Positions 1 through 8,397 of a stretch of 64,000 nt of DNA are shown here, in pieces. The stretch is from CAXXOK01 sp963663285. Lineage in GTDB: Bacteria > Bacillota > Clostridia > Christensenellales > Aristaeellaceae. Numbering within the stretch: position 1 is the first letter of the stretch; the number at the start of each line of letters is the position of its first letter. The notes beneath the pieces are model-generated. The model ran no database searches and was not told where the DNA came from. It was given only the letters and a program-made list of their open reading frames with translations. The stretch covers positions 434,001 through 498,000 of the forward strand of contig CAXXNI010000004.1 of NCBI GenBank assembly GCA_963663285.2, read 5' to 3'. Position numbers and translations under genes: made by a program.

Positions 1-300
1 ACCGCTTTGCCCGCGTCTGGCTTCGGCTTTCAACCACAGACCCACTATCGATCGTTGTTATTATATCGTTAACAATGCGTTAAAGCAAGTATTTTTTCGT
101 TATACAGGAAATTTATACCATTTTCCTTTTGGGAATGCTTACGAAGATTTTGCTTGTACTTTACAGAAGCGCCTAACTATGTTAGGCTATTCGTGGTATG
201 GGCTCAAAAGAGCCTTTTGCGCGGAGTGGGTTTTCCGCGCTATGTTCTGTTTGCTAAGCGATGCCGTTTTTACGGCTGTTTTTGCACAGGAGGATTGTGG
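1..300 (+). promoter_or_regulatory. Leader region of the Na/Pi cotransporter gene with three consecutive hairpins
   Basis: No gene is visible here. Three perfect or near-perfect stem-loops follow each other just before the start codon: GCCTAAC-TAT-GTTAGGC at 171-187, GGCTC-AAAA-GAGCC at 201-214 followed at once by four T (215-218), and GCGCGGA paired with TCCGCGC at 219-240. The middle one has the form of a small intrinsic terminator. Their position suggests a leader that controls expression of the downstream gene, but I do not recognise a riboswitch class. No clear promoter was found upstream. Confidence 0.45.
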
Positions 301-1941
301 ATGCAGGTAATGGACATACTCACCCTTGTGGCCGGCCTCGGTCTGTTTCTTTATGGTATTAAGGAAATGGGCGAGGGGCTGGAAAAGGCTGCCGGCCGCA
401 GGATGCAGCATTTGCTGGAGGTTCTTACCCGTAATAAGCTGACGGCCGTTTTGGTCGGCGCATTAGTAACCGGCGTGATTCAAAGTTCAAGCGCGACCAC
501 TGTAATGGTCGTGGGCTTTGTGAACGCCGGTTTATTGCCGCTTACTAAGGCCATTGGCGTCATTATGGGCGCTAACATTGGTACTACGGTTACGTCGCTG
601 ATGCTGTCGGTCAAGCTGGATTTTGGCGTTATTTTTGCCACGGTCGGCTTGTTCTTCATGCTGTTCAGCGGTAAACGGTCCGGCTTTAAAATGCTGGGCC
701 AGATCTTCATGGGGCTTGGCGTGCTGTTCATCGGCATGGAAACCATGACCAGCGCCATGAAACCCATGCGGGAATGGGAAGGATTCAGCAATATGATCGC
801 CGGGGTCAGCAACCCCGTGCTGGGCGTGCTGGTCGGCGCGCTGATCACCGCGCTTTTGCAAAGCAGCTCGGCTTCCATCGGTATTTTACAGGCGCTGGCC
901 GGTTCGGGGCTGATTGGCCTGCACGGGTCGCTGTTCATCCTGTTTGGTCAAAACATCGGTACGTGTATTACGGCAATGCTGGCGTCCATCGGCGCTAACC
1001 GCACCGCCAAACGCGCAGCGGTGGTGCACCTGCTGTTTAACGTCATCGGCGCGACGATGTTCATCGTTATATCGCTTACGCTGCCCTTTGCTACGTGGGT
1101 AGAGCAGCTGGCGGGCGATAACCTGCGCTTGCAGATCGCGTTTGCGCACATCATTTTCAACGTGACGACCACGGTCATCATGCTGCCGCTGTCCGGTATG
1201 CTGGAACGGCTGGCCCGTTTGGTAGTGCGCGGCGAGGACAAGCAGGAAGAGCCGATGCGCCTGACCTACTTTGACGACCGCCTCTTCTCCACCCCGCCGA
1301 TCGCCGCCAAGCAGCTGTTCCGTGAGGTGACGCGCATGGGCGAGCTGGTCAAGGCCAATTACGATTTTGCCATGGAGTATTTTTTCTCCACGAAGGAATT
1401 GCCGCTGGACGAGTTTGATAACCGCGAAAATGTAATCGACTTCCTGAATGCCGAAGTAACCGCCAAGATGATTGAGCTGCGCGGCCTTACGCTCAGCAGT
1501 CAGGATGTGCACTTGATGGGCTCGCTCTTCCATGTGGTGAACGATTTGGAGCGTATTGGCGACCACTGCACCAACATTGTGGAAATCGGCACGGCGCGGC
1601 GCAAGCTGAAAACCAAGTTCAGCGCCAAAGCCGAGCAGGAAGTGCGCGACTTGAACGTGATCATCACACGGATGTTGGATCAGGCGATGGAGATTGTGAA
1701 CCGGCAGATCATCGATCCGGAAATAATCGCCAAGGTGAAAACGGACGAGGCCGAGGTGGATAAGCTGTGCGAAACGCTGGCTGACCGCCATGTGGACCGT
1801 GTTAAGAACAAAAAATGCACGCCGAAGAACGGCATGCTGTACATGGATTTGCTCAACAATCTGGAGCGGATCGCCGACCATGCGGACAATCTGTCCTCCT
1901 CGGTGGATGCGATGGATGACGGCAAAAAACTGCTTTGGTAA
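301..1941 (+). CDS. Na+/phosphate cotransporter family protein with C-terminal PhoU-like domain
   Basis: Predicted 546-residue membrane transporter of the NptA/YjbB (PF02690) family, thought to move inorganic phosphate with sodium. The family hallmark is two inverted membrane repeats with QSSSA motifs; they are seen at about residues 61-66 (QSSSAT) and 187-192 (QSSSAS). After about residue 340 the chain becomes soluble and helical with PhoU-like segments containing ERIGDHCTNI and ERIADHADNL. The reading frame is open upstream to 154, but ATG 301 is preceded by a good AGGAGG site at about 287-292 and starts directly in the first membrane helix. A strong hairpin terminator follows at 1959-1988. 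Direction and substrate of transport are inferred from the family only. Confidence 0.88.
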   Translation: MQVMDILTLVAGLGLFLYGIKEMGEGLEKAAGRRMQHLLEVLTRNKLTAVLVGALVTGVIQSSSATTVMVVGFVNAGLLPLTKAIGVIMGANIGTTVTSLMLSVKLDFGVIFATVGLFFMLFSGKRSGFKMLGQIFMGLGVLFIGMETMTSAMKPMREWEGFSNMIAGVSNPVLGVLVGALITALLQSSSASIGILQALAGSGLIGLHGSLFILFGQNIGTCITAMLASIGANRTAKRAAVVHLLFNVIGATMFIVISLTLPFATWVEQLAGDNLRLQIAFAHIIFNVTTTVIMLPLSGMLERLARLVVRGEDKQEEPMRLTYFDDRLFSTPPIAAKQLFREVTRMGELVKANYDFAMEYFFSTKELPLDEFDNRENVIDFLNAEVTAKMIELRGLTLSSQDVHLMGSLFHVVNDLERIGDHCTNIVEIGTARRKLKTKFSAKAEQEVRDLNVIITRMLDQAMEIVNRQIIDPEIIAKVKTDEAEVDKLCETLADRHVDRVKNKKCTPKNGMLYMDLLNNLERIADHADNLSSSVDAMDDGKKLLW

Positions 1942-1958
1942 ATAGCTTGCAAACCTAC

Positions 1959-1988
1959 CGGCTTTCGCACACGCGAAGGCCGATTTTT
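1959..1988 (+). terminator. Intrinsic terminator after the Na/Pi cotransporter gene
   Basis: Ten-bp stem (1959-1968 with 1973-1982, one G:U pair), ACAC loop, then ATTTTT at 1983-1988. It lies 18 bp after the stop codon. Confidence 0.75.
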
Positions 1989-2120
1989 CGTTTGTTCCGG
2001 CAGGATTTTGCCGGGTAGATACAGAAAATAACAAATACAGGGAATACGAAAGGGCGCATGAATTGCGATCGCCATACAACTTCACAACCGACCTTGATGA
2101 GTAAAGGAGAACAGCGCGCC

Positions 2121-2774
2121 ATGAAGAACTTCGTCATCACCATTGCCCGTGGTTTTGGCAGCGGCGGCAAACAGATCGGGCTGAAAATTGCGGGAGACTG
2201 GGATATTAAATTGATGGATCAGGAACTGCTGGAGCTGGCATCCATCGAAAGCGGTATCAGCGAGGAGCTGTTTGCCCTGGCGGATGTAGCTTTCAACCGA
2301 AAGCTGTTGATGCACGTACCCGACCGTGCGCATTACGGCAATGTGCTGCGCCCGGAAAACCGCAAGTTCGTATCCGATATCAACATGTTCAACTATCAGG
2401 TAAAAATACTGCGCATGCTTGCCAAAACGGAATCCTTCATTGTGGTGGGCAAAGCCGCCAACTTTGTGCTGCGCGACCTGCCAAACGTGGTCAGCGTGCA
2501 CATACAGGCCCCGTTTGAGGACAGCGTTAAAACCATTATGGAACGTTCCGCCATGAACGAAGCCGAGGCCGCCCGTGCCGTGCGCCGCACCGACAAATAC
2601 CGCGGTGATTACCATAAATACTACACCGGCGAAAAATGGACGGACGGAATCAACTACGATCTGTACCTTAACAGCTCCCGTTTGGGGTGGGATAACTGCG
2701 CCGGAATCATCAAGGACTGCGTGCGCCGCAAGATCGGTGTTGATCTGCCGGATGTGGTCGTCCCCGAAGAATAA
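2121..2774 (+). CDS. Cytidylate kinase-like family protein
   Basis: A 217-residue P-loop protein of the cytidylate kinase-like family (PF13189), common in Clostridia and usually without a proven substrate. The N-terminus carries the phosphate-binding loop ARGFGSGGKQIG, which resembles the SRxYGSGGxxIG form typical of this family. ATG 2121 is chosen because GTAAAGGAGA ends about 10 bases upstream; the frame is open further up to 2058 but without a ribosome site. The preceding gene ends in a terminator, so this is probably transcribed alone. A true CMP kinase role is not supported: such small cytidylate-kinase-like paralogues also occur beside transporters. Function is left open. Confidence 0.75.
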   Translation: MKNFVITIARGFGSGGKQIGLKIAGDWDIKLMDQELLELASIESGISEELFALADVAFNRKLLMHVPDRAHYGNVLRPENRKFVSDINMFNYQVKILRMLAKTESFIVVGKAANFVLRDLPNVVSVHIQAPFEDSVKTIMERSAMNEAEAARAVRRTDKYRGDYHKYYTGEKWTDGINYDLYLNSSRLGWDNCAGIIKDCVRRKIGVDLPDVVVPEE

Positions 2775-3143
2775 ACCTTCAGCCTGCTGAAAAAGGCTCA
2801 TCTGCGTTGTCAACTTCAGAATGACAAGGGGAATCACTTACGTATGAGTATGCTCATCCCCTTGTCATCTTTGTTTCCTAGCAGCTAAACCTTTTTGAGC
2901 AAGCTGGGCTTGGGCGTTTACAGCGGGGGCATGCGCATCCCCTGAAACTCTTACTTGCCAGCATCTGTATTCTTTCGGGCTTTGCTTGTGCACGGCACAG
3001 GTGGGTCAAGGGATGAAATCACTTGTCAGGTTCCAAGGGTGAAACCTTTGGGCAAGCTGGGCTTGGCATTGTTCGTACGGATACACGAGCATGAAGAACA
3101 AAACCTTTTGTGAAATAATGAAAAGCAGCTGGATATGTAATCA
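2775..3143. repeat. Gene-free stretch with long hairpin and decaying palindromic repeats
   Basis: No coding gene. A 12-bp perfect inverted repeat (2821-2832 with 2857-2868) forms a long hairpin just after the kinase gene. Three related repeat copies follow: 2862-2913 (very degenerate), 3003-3066 and 3200-3249. The best copy contains two adjacent palindromes with GAA loops, CAAGGGATGAAATCCCTTG and CCAAGGGTGAAACCCTTGG, separated by about 7 bases. The first two copies also share the tail GCAAGCTGGGCTTGG (2899-2913 and 3052-3066). This looks like a small dispersed palindromic repeat, not a gene. Confidence 0.6.
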
Positions 3144-3178
3144 AAAGACCCGCCCAAGCCATGCGGCTGAAAGGCGGG
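3144..3178 (-). terminator. Likely terminator of the leftward polA-to-glycosyltransferase operon
   Basis: Stem CCCGCC 3149-3154 with GGCGGG 3173-3178, extended inside by AGCC/GGCT. Read leftward it is followed by TCTTTT. It is the first good terminator after the stop of the leftward glycosyltransferase gene; read rightward it is followed by CTTTGTG and may also work. Confidence 0.55.
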
Positions 3179-3199
3179 CTTTGTGTAATCATCAATGAT

Positions 3200-3249
3200 G
3201 GGTCAAGGGATGAAATCCCTTGTCGGGTTCCAAGGGTGAAACCCTTGGG
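3200..3249. repeat. Best-preserved copy of a tandem GAA-loop palindrome
   Basis: Contains CAAGGGATGAAATCCCTTG (8-bp stem, GAA loop), spacer TCGGGTT, then CCAAGGGTGAAACCCTTGG (8-bp stem, GAA loop). A second copy at 3003-3052 differs at a few positions: one change becomes a G:U pair and one is a mismatch. It sits immediately after the last gene of the leftward operon and could end or stabilise that mRNA. Confidence 0.7.
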
Positions 3250-3254
3250 GGCGT

Positions 3255-4229
3255 TTACTCGTCTGTAACGGGGTCGCTGCCCGCTTCGTTCAAATACCGG
3301 TCGATGATGAAGCGCGGGCGGTGTTTGCTTTCGTTGTAGATTTTGCCGATGTACTCGCCGATGACGCCGAGGCTGAGCAGCTGAATGCCGCCGATGAGCC
3401 AGATGGAGGCGACGGTGCTGGTCCAGCCGGTTACGGTGCGCCCGACGATGAAGGTGATCAGCGTGTATAGAAGCATCAACAGTGAGATAAGGAATATCAC
3501 CACGCCCAGCGTCGTAATCAGCCGCAGGGGTTTGACTGAAAAGCTGGTGATGCCGTCCACGGCAAAGGCCAGCATTTTTTTAAGCGGATACTTGCTTTCT
3601 CCGGCAAAGCGCTCGCTGCGGTCGTAATACACATACCCGCTTTGGTAGCCCACCAGCGGCGCCAGCCCGCGCAGGAACAGGTTTACTTCCCGAAACTGCG
3701 AAAGCGCGTCCAGCGCGCGGCGGCTCATCAGGCGGTAATCGGCATGGTTGTAGGTAATATCCACGCCCAGGTTTTTCATCAGCTTGTAAAACGCCAGCGC
3801 GGAGGTGCGCTTGAAGAACGTATCGGTCTTGCGCTGGTTACGCACGCCGTATACCACATCGCAGCCGTCCTTGTATTCGGCAATAAAGCGGTCCATCGCG
3901 TCCATGTCGTCCTGCAAATCGGCGTCCATGGAGATGGAGAAATCACAATGCTTGCGCGCGGTCATAAGCCCGGCTAAAAGCGCATTTTGGTGGCCGCGGT
4001 TACGGCTGAGCTTCAGCCCTTCAAAAAGCGGATTTTCCTTGTGCAGTTTGGTAATCAGCGACCAGGTAGTGTCCTTGCTGCCGTCGTCCACCAAAAGCAC
4101 GCGGCTGTCGGCGTCGCACAGACCGGCATCCATCAGCGCCTTCATTTTTTGCGTAAGCCTGCGGGATGTCTCCGGCAATACCGCCTCTTCATTATAGCAG
4201 GGAATGACGACCATGAGCTTGTTCGGCAT
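3255..4229 (-). CDS. Polyprenyl-phosphate GT2 glycosyltransferase (GtrB/DPM1-like)
   Basis: A 324-residue family-2 glycosyltransferase that would transfer a sugar from a nucleotide donor to undecaprenyl phosphate on the inner face of the membrane. The N-terminal GT-A domain begins VVIPCYNEE, has LLVDDGSKD at about residue 45 and the metal/donor motif DADLQDD near residue 100. Two hydrophobic segments near 230-258 and 270-296 match the C-terminal anchor of the GtrB/ArnC/dolichol-phosphate-mannose synthase type. It is the last gene of a tight leftward operon, 27 bp after the caspase-like gene. Sugar specificity cannot be told from sequence. Confidence 0.85.
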   Translation of the reverse strand: MPNKLMVVIPCYNEEAVLPETSRRLTQKMKALMDAGLCDADSRVLLVDDGSKDTTWSLITKLHKENPLFEGLKLSRNRGHQNALLAGLMTARKHCDFSISMDADLQDDMDAMDRFIAEYKDGCDVVYGVRNQRKTDTFFKRTSALAFYKLMKNLGVDITYNHADYRLMSRRALDALSQFREVNLFLRGLAPLVGYQSGYVYYDRSERFAGESKYPLKKMLAFAVDGITSFSVKPLRLITTLGVVIFLISLLMLLYTLITFIVGRTVTGWTSTVASIWLIGGIQLLSLGVIGEYIGKIYNESKHRPRFIIDRYLNEAGSDPVTDE

Positions 4230-4256
4230 ACTGTTCTTCCTCTCTTGGAAAAAATA

Positions 4257-5816
4257 TCAGGGAAGGGTCAGGGTTACAGGGGCGCTGTCCACGGTGGTGT
4301 TCTGCTGCCCCAGATAGCCCGTTACGCGTATGGTATATACCCCGGCGGGTACGGGGCTGCCGCTGTTGTCCAGCCCGTTCCAGTAAAAGGTGCTGCCCCG
4401 GGGGATCAGCTTCAGCGGGCGCGTGCTTTGCCGGTAGCATAGCCGGCGTACGGTTTCGCCCGCCTCGTTGAGGATGGATACGCTCAAGCGGCAGGGAAAG
4501 GCGTGACTTACGCATACCGCCAGTTCCGTGCTGCCATCGGGTACAAACGCAGCTTGGACATCTACCGAAAGCGCCAAATCGCCCTCCGAAGGGATAATGG
4601 CGATCACGCTGCCCGCGTGTACGGTCAGCTTGCCATCCTCCAGGGAGACGATCTGCACCAGCACATAGCCGCTCGCATCACCATCCGGTAATTGCAGGGA
4701 AAGCGTACGCACCTTGCGCCCGGGGGATACCGCGCCTTCCTCATCACCATATGCGGTGTACTGCTCTACATCGTCGTACAACAGCTGCGCCTGGTCAAAC
4801 AGCCACTCGCCGTCCTGACGGTACACCACCTGATAGGCAACGCGTACCGGGCGCAGGGCGGTGTATTCCAGTGTGAGGCGGTTATCTTCCCGGCTCATAG
4901 CGGAACTGGAGAAGGTAATATCGGTAATGGGGGAGCGCTCGGATACGTCCAGCGTCGCCATCCCGGCCAGATCGTAGGAGAACACGACAAAATCGTCCTC
5001 CTGCGGGTACACCTGCGGGGTGGAGGCGGCGTGGTTTTGCGTAAGCGAGCGGTACAGCTCGCTTAGGGTCACGTCGCCGTCGCGGTTGGCGTCGGCCTGC
5101 GCGCCGTAGCGGGGGTTCAGGCTCTGGCTGAGCATCTGGGTAAAATAAAACGCGCCTTGCACGAGGGTGGCCGCGCCGTCCACGGTGGGGCTAGCTCTCC
5201 AGTACCAGCTTTCCTCCCGCGCGCCGGAGCTGGCCAGCACTTTATAGGAGGGCCCCTGAAAATACAGGGTTTCCGGCTGTGTGCGCATTCCCTTGCCGAT
5301 AAACGCGCCGCTGTAACACGCATCCAGCAGTACGACCTTGGTGCCCGCAATGGGGTCCAGCGCCGCCTGCAATTGCGCGGGGGTAATGTAGGCTTCCGTG
5401 GTTCCGTCGCTGAAAAGCAGCGACGCTTCCACGCCGTGATCCGGGTCGTATTCACCGTGGGTGCTGATGTACAGGTAGCTTACGTCCCCGGCGGCAGCGC
5501 CGCCGAAGGTGGCTTGTATCCAAGCAGCCAGTTCGTCTGCACAGGCGATGGGCGTATCGGGGATCACGATGGTTTCAAAAGGGCCGCTGCTCTGCTGCAA
5601 AGCCTCCTGCATGGCAAACACGTTATTGGTGGAGGAGGGGTACGTGCTGGGAAAGGATACAAAATCGTCCACGCCGATGAGCAGCGCGCGGTTTTTCCGT
5701 ATCCCTCCGGTTTCTGCCGCCGCGGTTGGTGAAAGCGCCGCCAGCGCGATGAGCGCCACGCAAAGCGCAGTTCCCCATGCCAGCCCGCGCCGGCAGCGGC
5801 GTATCCATGCGTGCAT
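4257..5816 (-). CDS. Secreted caspase-like (C14) protease with EF-hand loop and FlgD-like Ig domain
   Basis: A 519-residue exported clan-CD cysteine peptidase (bacterial caspase homologue). A signal peptide (arginines followed by about 20 hydrophobic residues, then AAAETGG) leads to the caspase fold: RALLIGVDDF opens it, His120 lies in YISTHGEY and Cys167 in LLDACYSG, giving the expected catalytic dyad. Residues 242-253 (DANRDGDVTLSE) form a textbook EF-hand calcium loop. The C-terminal 80 residues, with YWNGLDNSG and GVYTIRV, resemble the FlgD Ig-like domain. ATG 5816 is chosen over 5843 because GGGGAGG stands 6 bases upstream. Neighbours are a CHAP/peptidoglycan-binding protein and a glycosyltransferase, pointing to the cell envelope. 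Substrate is unknown. Confidence 0.82.
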   Translation of the reverse strand: MHAWIRRCRRGLAWGTALCVALIALAALSPTAAAETGGIRKNRALLIGVDDFVSFPSTYPSSTNNVFAMQEALQQSSGPFETIVIPDTPIACADELAAWIQATFGGAAAGDVSYLYISTHGEYDPDHGVEASLLFSDGTTEAYITPAQLQAALDPIAGTKVVLLDACYSGAFIGKGMRTQPETLYFQGPSYKVLASSGAREESWYWRASPTVDGAATLVQGAFYFTQMLSQSLNPRYGAQADANRDGDVTLSELYRSLTQNHAASTPQVYPQEDDFVVFSYDLAGMATLDVSERSPITDITFSSSAMSREDNRLTLEYTALRPVRVAYQVVYRQDGEWLFDQAQLLYDDVEQYTAYGDEEGAVSPGRKVRTLSLQLPDGDASGYVLVQIVSLEDGKLTVHAGSVIAIIPSEGDLALSVDVQAAFVPDGSTELAVCVSHAFPCRLSVSILNEAGETVRRLCYRQSTRPLKLIPRGSTFYWNGLDNSGSPVPAGVYTIRVTGYLGQQNTTVDSAPVTLTLP

Positions 5817-5857
5817 ATTGTGCCTCCCCGCGCCTGTTTCCATGGGGAAACGGGCGC

Positions 5858-6789
5858 TTAGTCCGTTACCAGCCAGGTATCGGGGGAATCAAACTCCAGC
5901 TGGGCTATATCCAGTGCGATCGCCTGTTGGGTTCTCCGGTCGGCGATGCCGTTGACTGCCTTTTTTTTCATGGTACGTTGATAGGCCATAATGGCGGCCT
6001 TGGTGTTGCTGCCGCAGGTGCCGGTTTGGTCGGACTCGTCTAAAAAACCCAGCGCGGTCAGATTTTGCTGCAAAGCCAGCACCTTGTCGCCGCTGCAACC
6101 GTAGCGGATAGTGGTATCCACCACATCCTCGCAGGCGCCAAAGCCCAACACCTGGCTGTTGTTAAGCGGATAGGTGTTGCGCAGCACGCTGGAGGGGTTG
6201 TTACCCTCAATGACGTGAATGGTCACATCTCCCCTGCGCATCCTGAGTGCAGTATTCCACCAGCGCGACGTGCTCGGTATCTCCCGCTTCGTTGTAGCTG
6301 AAGAACACCAGATCGCCGGGGCGGGGGATATACTCGTTTTTCGTTAGCAGGTGATCCTCGCCCTTGAGCCACTGGTAGCCCCACTCCGGGCAGTTGCCTT
6401 TGCGGTATATAAACCGTCCGCGTGCGATAAACCAATCCCGCCCCACGTTCTGCCCGCCGTAGTTGGGGTATTACGCTGTCCAGCAGCGTGTACCCGTATT
6501 GCTGGTCGGTTTGGTCCACACACCAGCAGATAAACTCGGCGCACCATGCCGCGTTGGGGTCGCCCGACCACTCGCCATACTTGGTATGGTTATTCGGCCC
6601 TTCGGTATAGCCCAGCTCGCCCTCTGCCACCGCCAGCAGCGCCGGGACGAACGCGGGGCTTTCCCCCGTATCCACCACGGTTTGGGCAGGCGCAGCCGTT
6701 TCCGCCGTCTGCGCGCCATCCTCGGCGCAGGCAGCAGGCAGCAGCAACGCCAGCATAAGCAGGCAGGCTGTAAACCGTAAGGCTTTCAT
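5858..6789 (-). pseudogene. CHAP-domain / peptidoglycan-binding exported protein, broken by two frameshifts
   Basis: Three overlapping frames together encode one exported cell-wall protein. Frame 1 (from ATG 6789) has a signal peptide and the start of a CHAP/amidase-like domain with YTEGPNNHTKYGEW and AAWCAEFICWCV, including the expected cysteine. The sense continues in a second frame (VGRDWFIARG to GDLVFFSYNEAGDTEHVALVEY, holding the CHAP histidine) and then in a third (VTIHVIEGNN plus a PF01471 peptidoglycan-binding domain). The breaks lie at the four-base run 6465-6468 and near 6231-6234; deleting one base in each would restore a single product of about 310 residues. This may be a sequencing or assembly error or a real pseudogene. 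RBS and operon position (24 bp after the upstream gene) are intact. Confidence 0.72.
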
Positions 6790-6813
6790 TTGCGTTCCTC
6801 CGTACTGTGTGCT

Positions 6814-8366
6814 TTATCGTCCAAAGGCTTCGATGCCGCGAAGCAGCTCAAACTCGCGTATATCGCGCACGGTGGTGTACATTTTACGCGTCAGGATGGC
6901 GCCCGAGCGGTTAAAACAGGCAGATGAACGGTACATCGTTGGCAAACTGCTGCTGTATCGCCTGCTGGGTATAGGCGTAGTCATCCTGCCGGGTACAGGT
7001 GCGCAGGGTTTCAAACAGGCTGGTCATTTCGCTGGATATGTAGCGGCAGTAGTTGCCGCTGTTGCCCTTCATGAGCATAAAGCCCGCGTCCGGCGAAACA
7101 TCCATCTGGAAGGAAGCCAGCGCCATATCAAACGCGCCGCTTTCCAGCTTTTGCTGCTCCTCATCATAGGTCATGGTGGTAATGTTTACCTTGATCTTCA
7201 AAGCCTCCAGCATATCGGCGATCATGTTGGCGGTTTCAAAGCGCACGTCGTTTTGCGGGTCTTCGTACACAAACAGGCGCAGGTACAGGTGCTTTACCTT
7301 ATCCGCGTCCAACACCTTATCCAGCACGCCGTCATCGTCAATATCGCTCCAGCCATCCTCCTCCAAAAGCCGCTGCGCCAGCTCCAGGTTGTAGGCGTAG
7401 GTGCTTTCCTGGTCGTAATACAGCCAGCTGGAGGAGGAGATGGGGGTGTCGGCGTCATCCGTCATGCCCATGTATACCTTGGTGGAAATCAAATCCGTAT
7501 CAATGGCGGCGCGGATGGCGCGGCGTACATTTTCGCTGTCCAGCGGGTATTCGGTATGGTTGAGCAGCAGGGTTTCCAATTGCCGCGTATTATACGTAAC
7601 GGATAGGGAACTGACGCCGCTTTTGTACTGCGAGGCGGTTACCGAGCGCGTAAAGGCCGTATCCACGCGCCCATATTCGTAGGCGGTAATCAGCTCTTTG
7701 TTGCTGGAGTACAGCGAAACCATAATCTCCTGCACCTGCGGCTGGGTCTGCCACCATTTGGGGTTGGCTTTGAGCCAGATGTAGTTGGCAGGTTCAAACG
7801 TGTTGATTATGTACGGCCCCGTGCCCAGCGGGCTTGCCATATCCACCTGCGAGGCGGGTACGATGGGAAAGGTAAGCTCGTAGAGGATGCCGTAATAACT
7901 GCGCTTGGTTTTGAAAACCACGGTTAAATCATCGCTGGCGCTGACACTGCTGACGACGTAGCGCAGGTTTTGGTAAAACCCGCGGGCGGAAGCGTCGTCG
8001 CTTTTGGACTTTTCCAGCAGGTAGTTGCAGGTTGCCACCACATCGCCCGCCGTAAGCGGCGTACCATCGGAAAAGGTAACGTCATCGCGCAGGGTGAACG
8101 TCCAGGTACTGCCGTTGTCCGAGTCGGTCCAGTTTTCGGCCAGCAGCGGCTGCGGCAGCCCGTTATCATCCACTGTGACAAGGCTTTCATATACCACGCT
8201 GTAAATGGATACGATGTCCCGTTCCAGCGGGTCCAGCGGACGGATTTCGGTGGTGCGGGTGGAATAAATTGCCCACGATCAGCGAATCGCCCACGTTTTC
8301 GGCCAGCGCCGGAAACCCGGCGACGAGCACTGCAAGGACAAGCAGCAATGTAAAAATACGTTTCAT
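6814..8366 (-). pseudogene. Peptide/nickel-type ABC solute-binding protein (SBP_bac_5), broken by two frameshifts
   Basis: The assembled product would be about 516 residues. A good site GGGAGGAAACGT precedes ATG 8366, which starts a signal peptide (KRIFTLLLVLAVLV to FPALAENVG). The frame then breaks near the run 8272-8274; the main frame continues with TRTTEIRPLDPLERD and VYESLVTVDD, then the family-5 fold with FTLRDDVTFSDGTPL. A second break at the four-T run near 6911-6915 (leftward) causes a premature stop after VPFICLF; the neighbouring frame supplies the natural end, NRSGAILTRK to IEAFGR. Family knowledge suggests oligopeptide binding, yet no permease or ATPase gene is nearby. Whether the breaks are real is uncertain. 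Confidence 0.72.
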
Positions 8367-8397
8367 ACGTTTCCTCCCAGAAAATGCGCTGCAGGCG

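Noticed and set aside
886..2085. Leftward 399-codon open frame
   Set aside because: It is the antisense shadow of the Na/Pi cotransporter gene; His/Gln/Arg-rich with no family motif.
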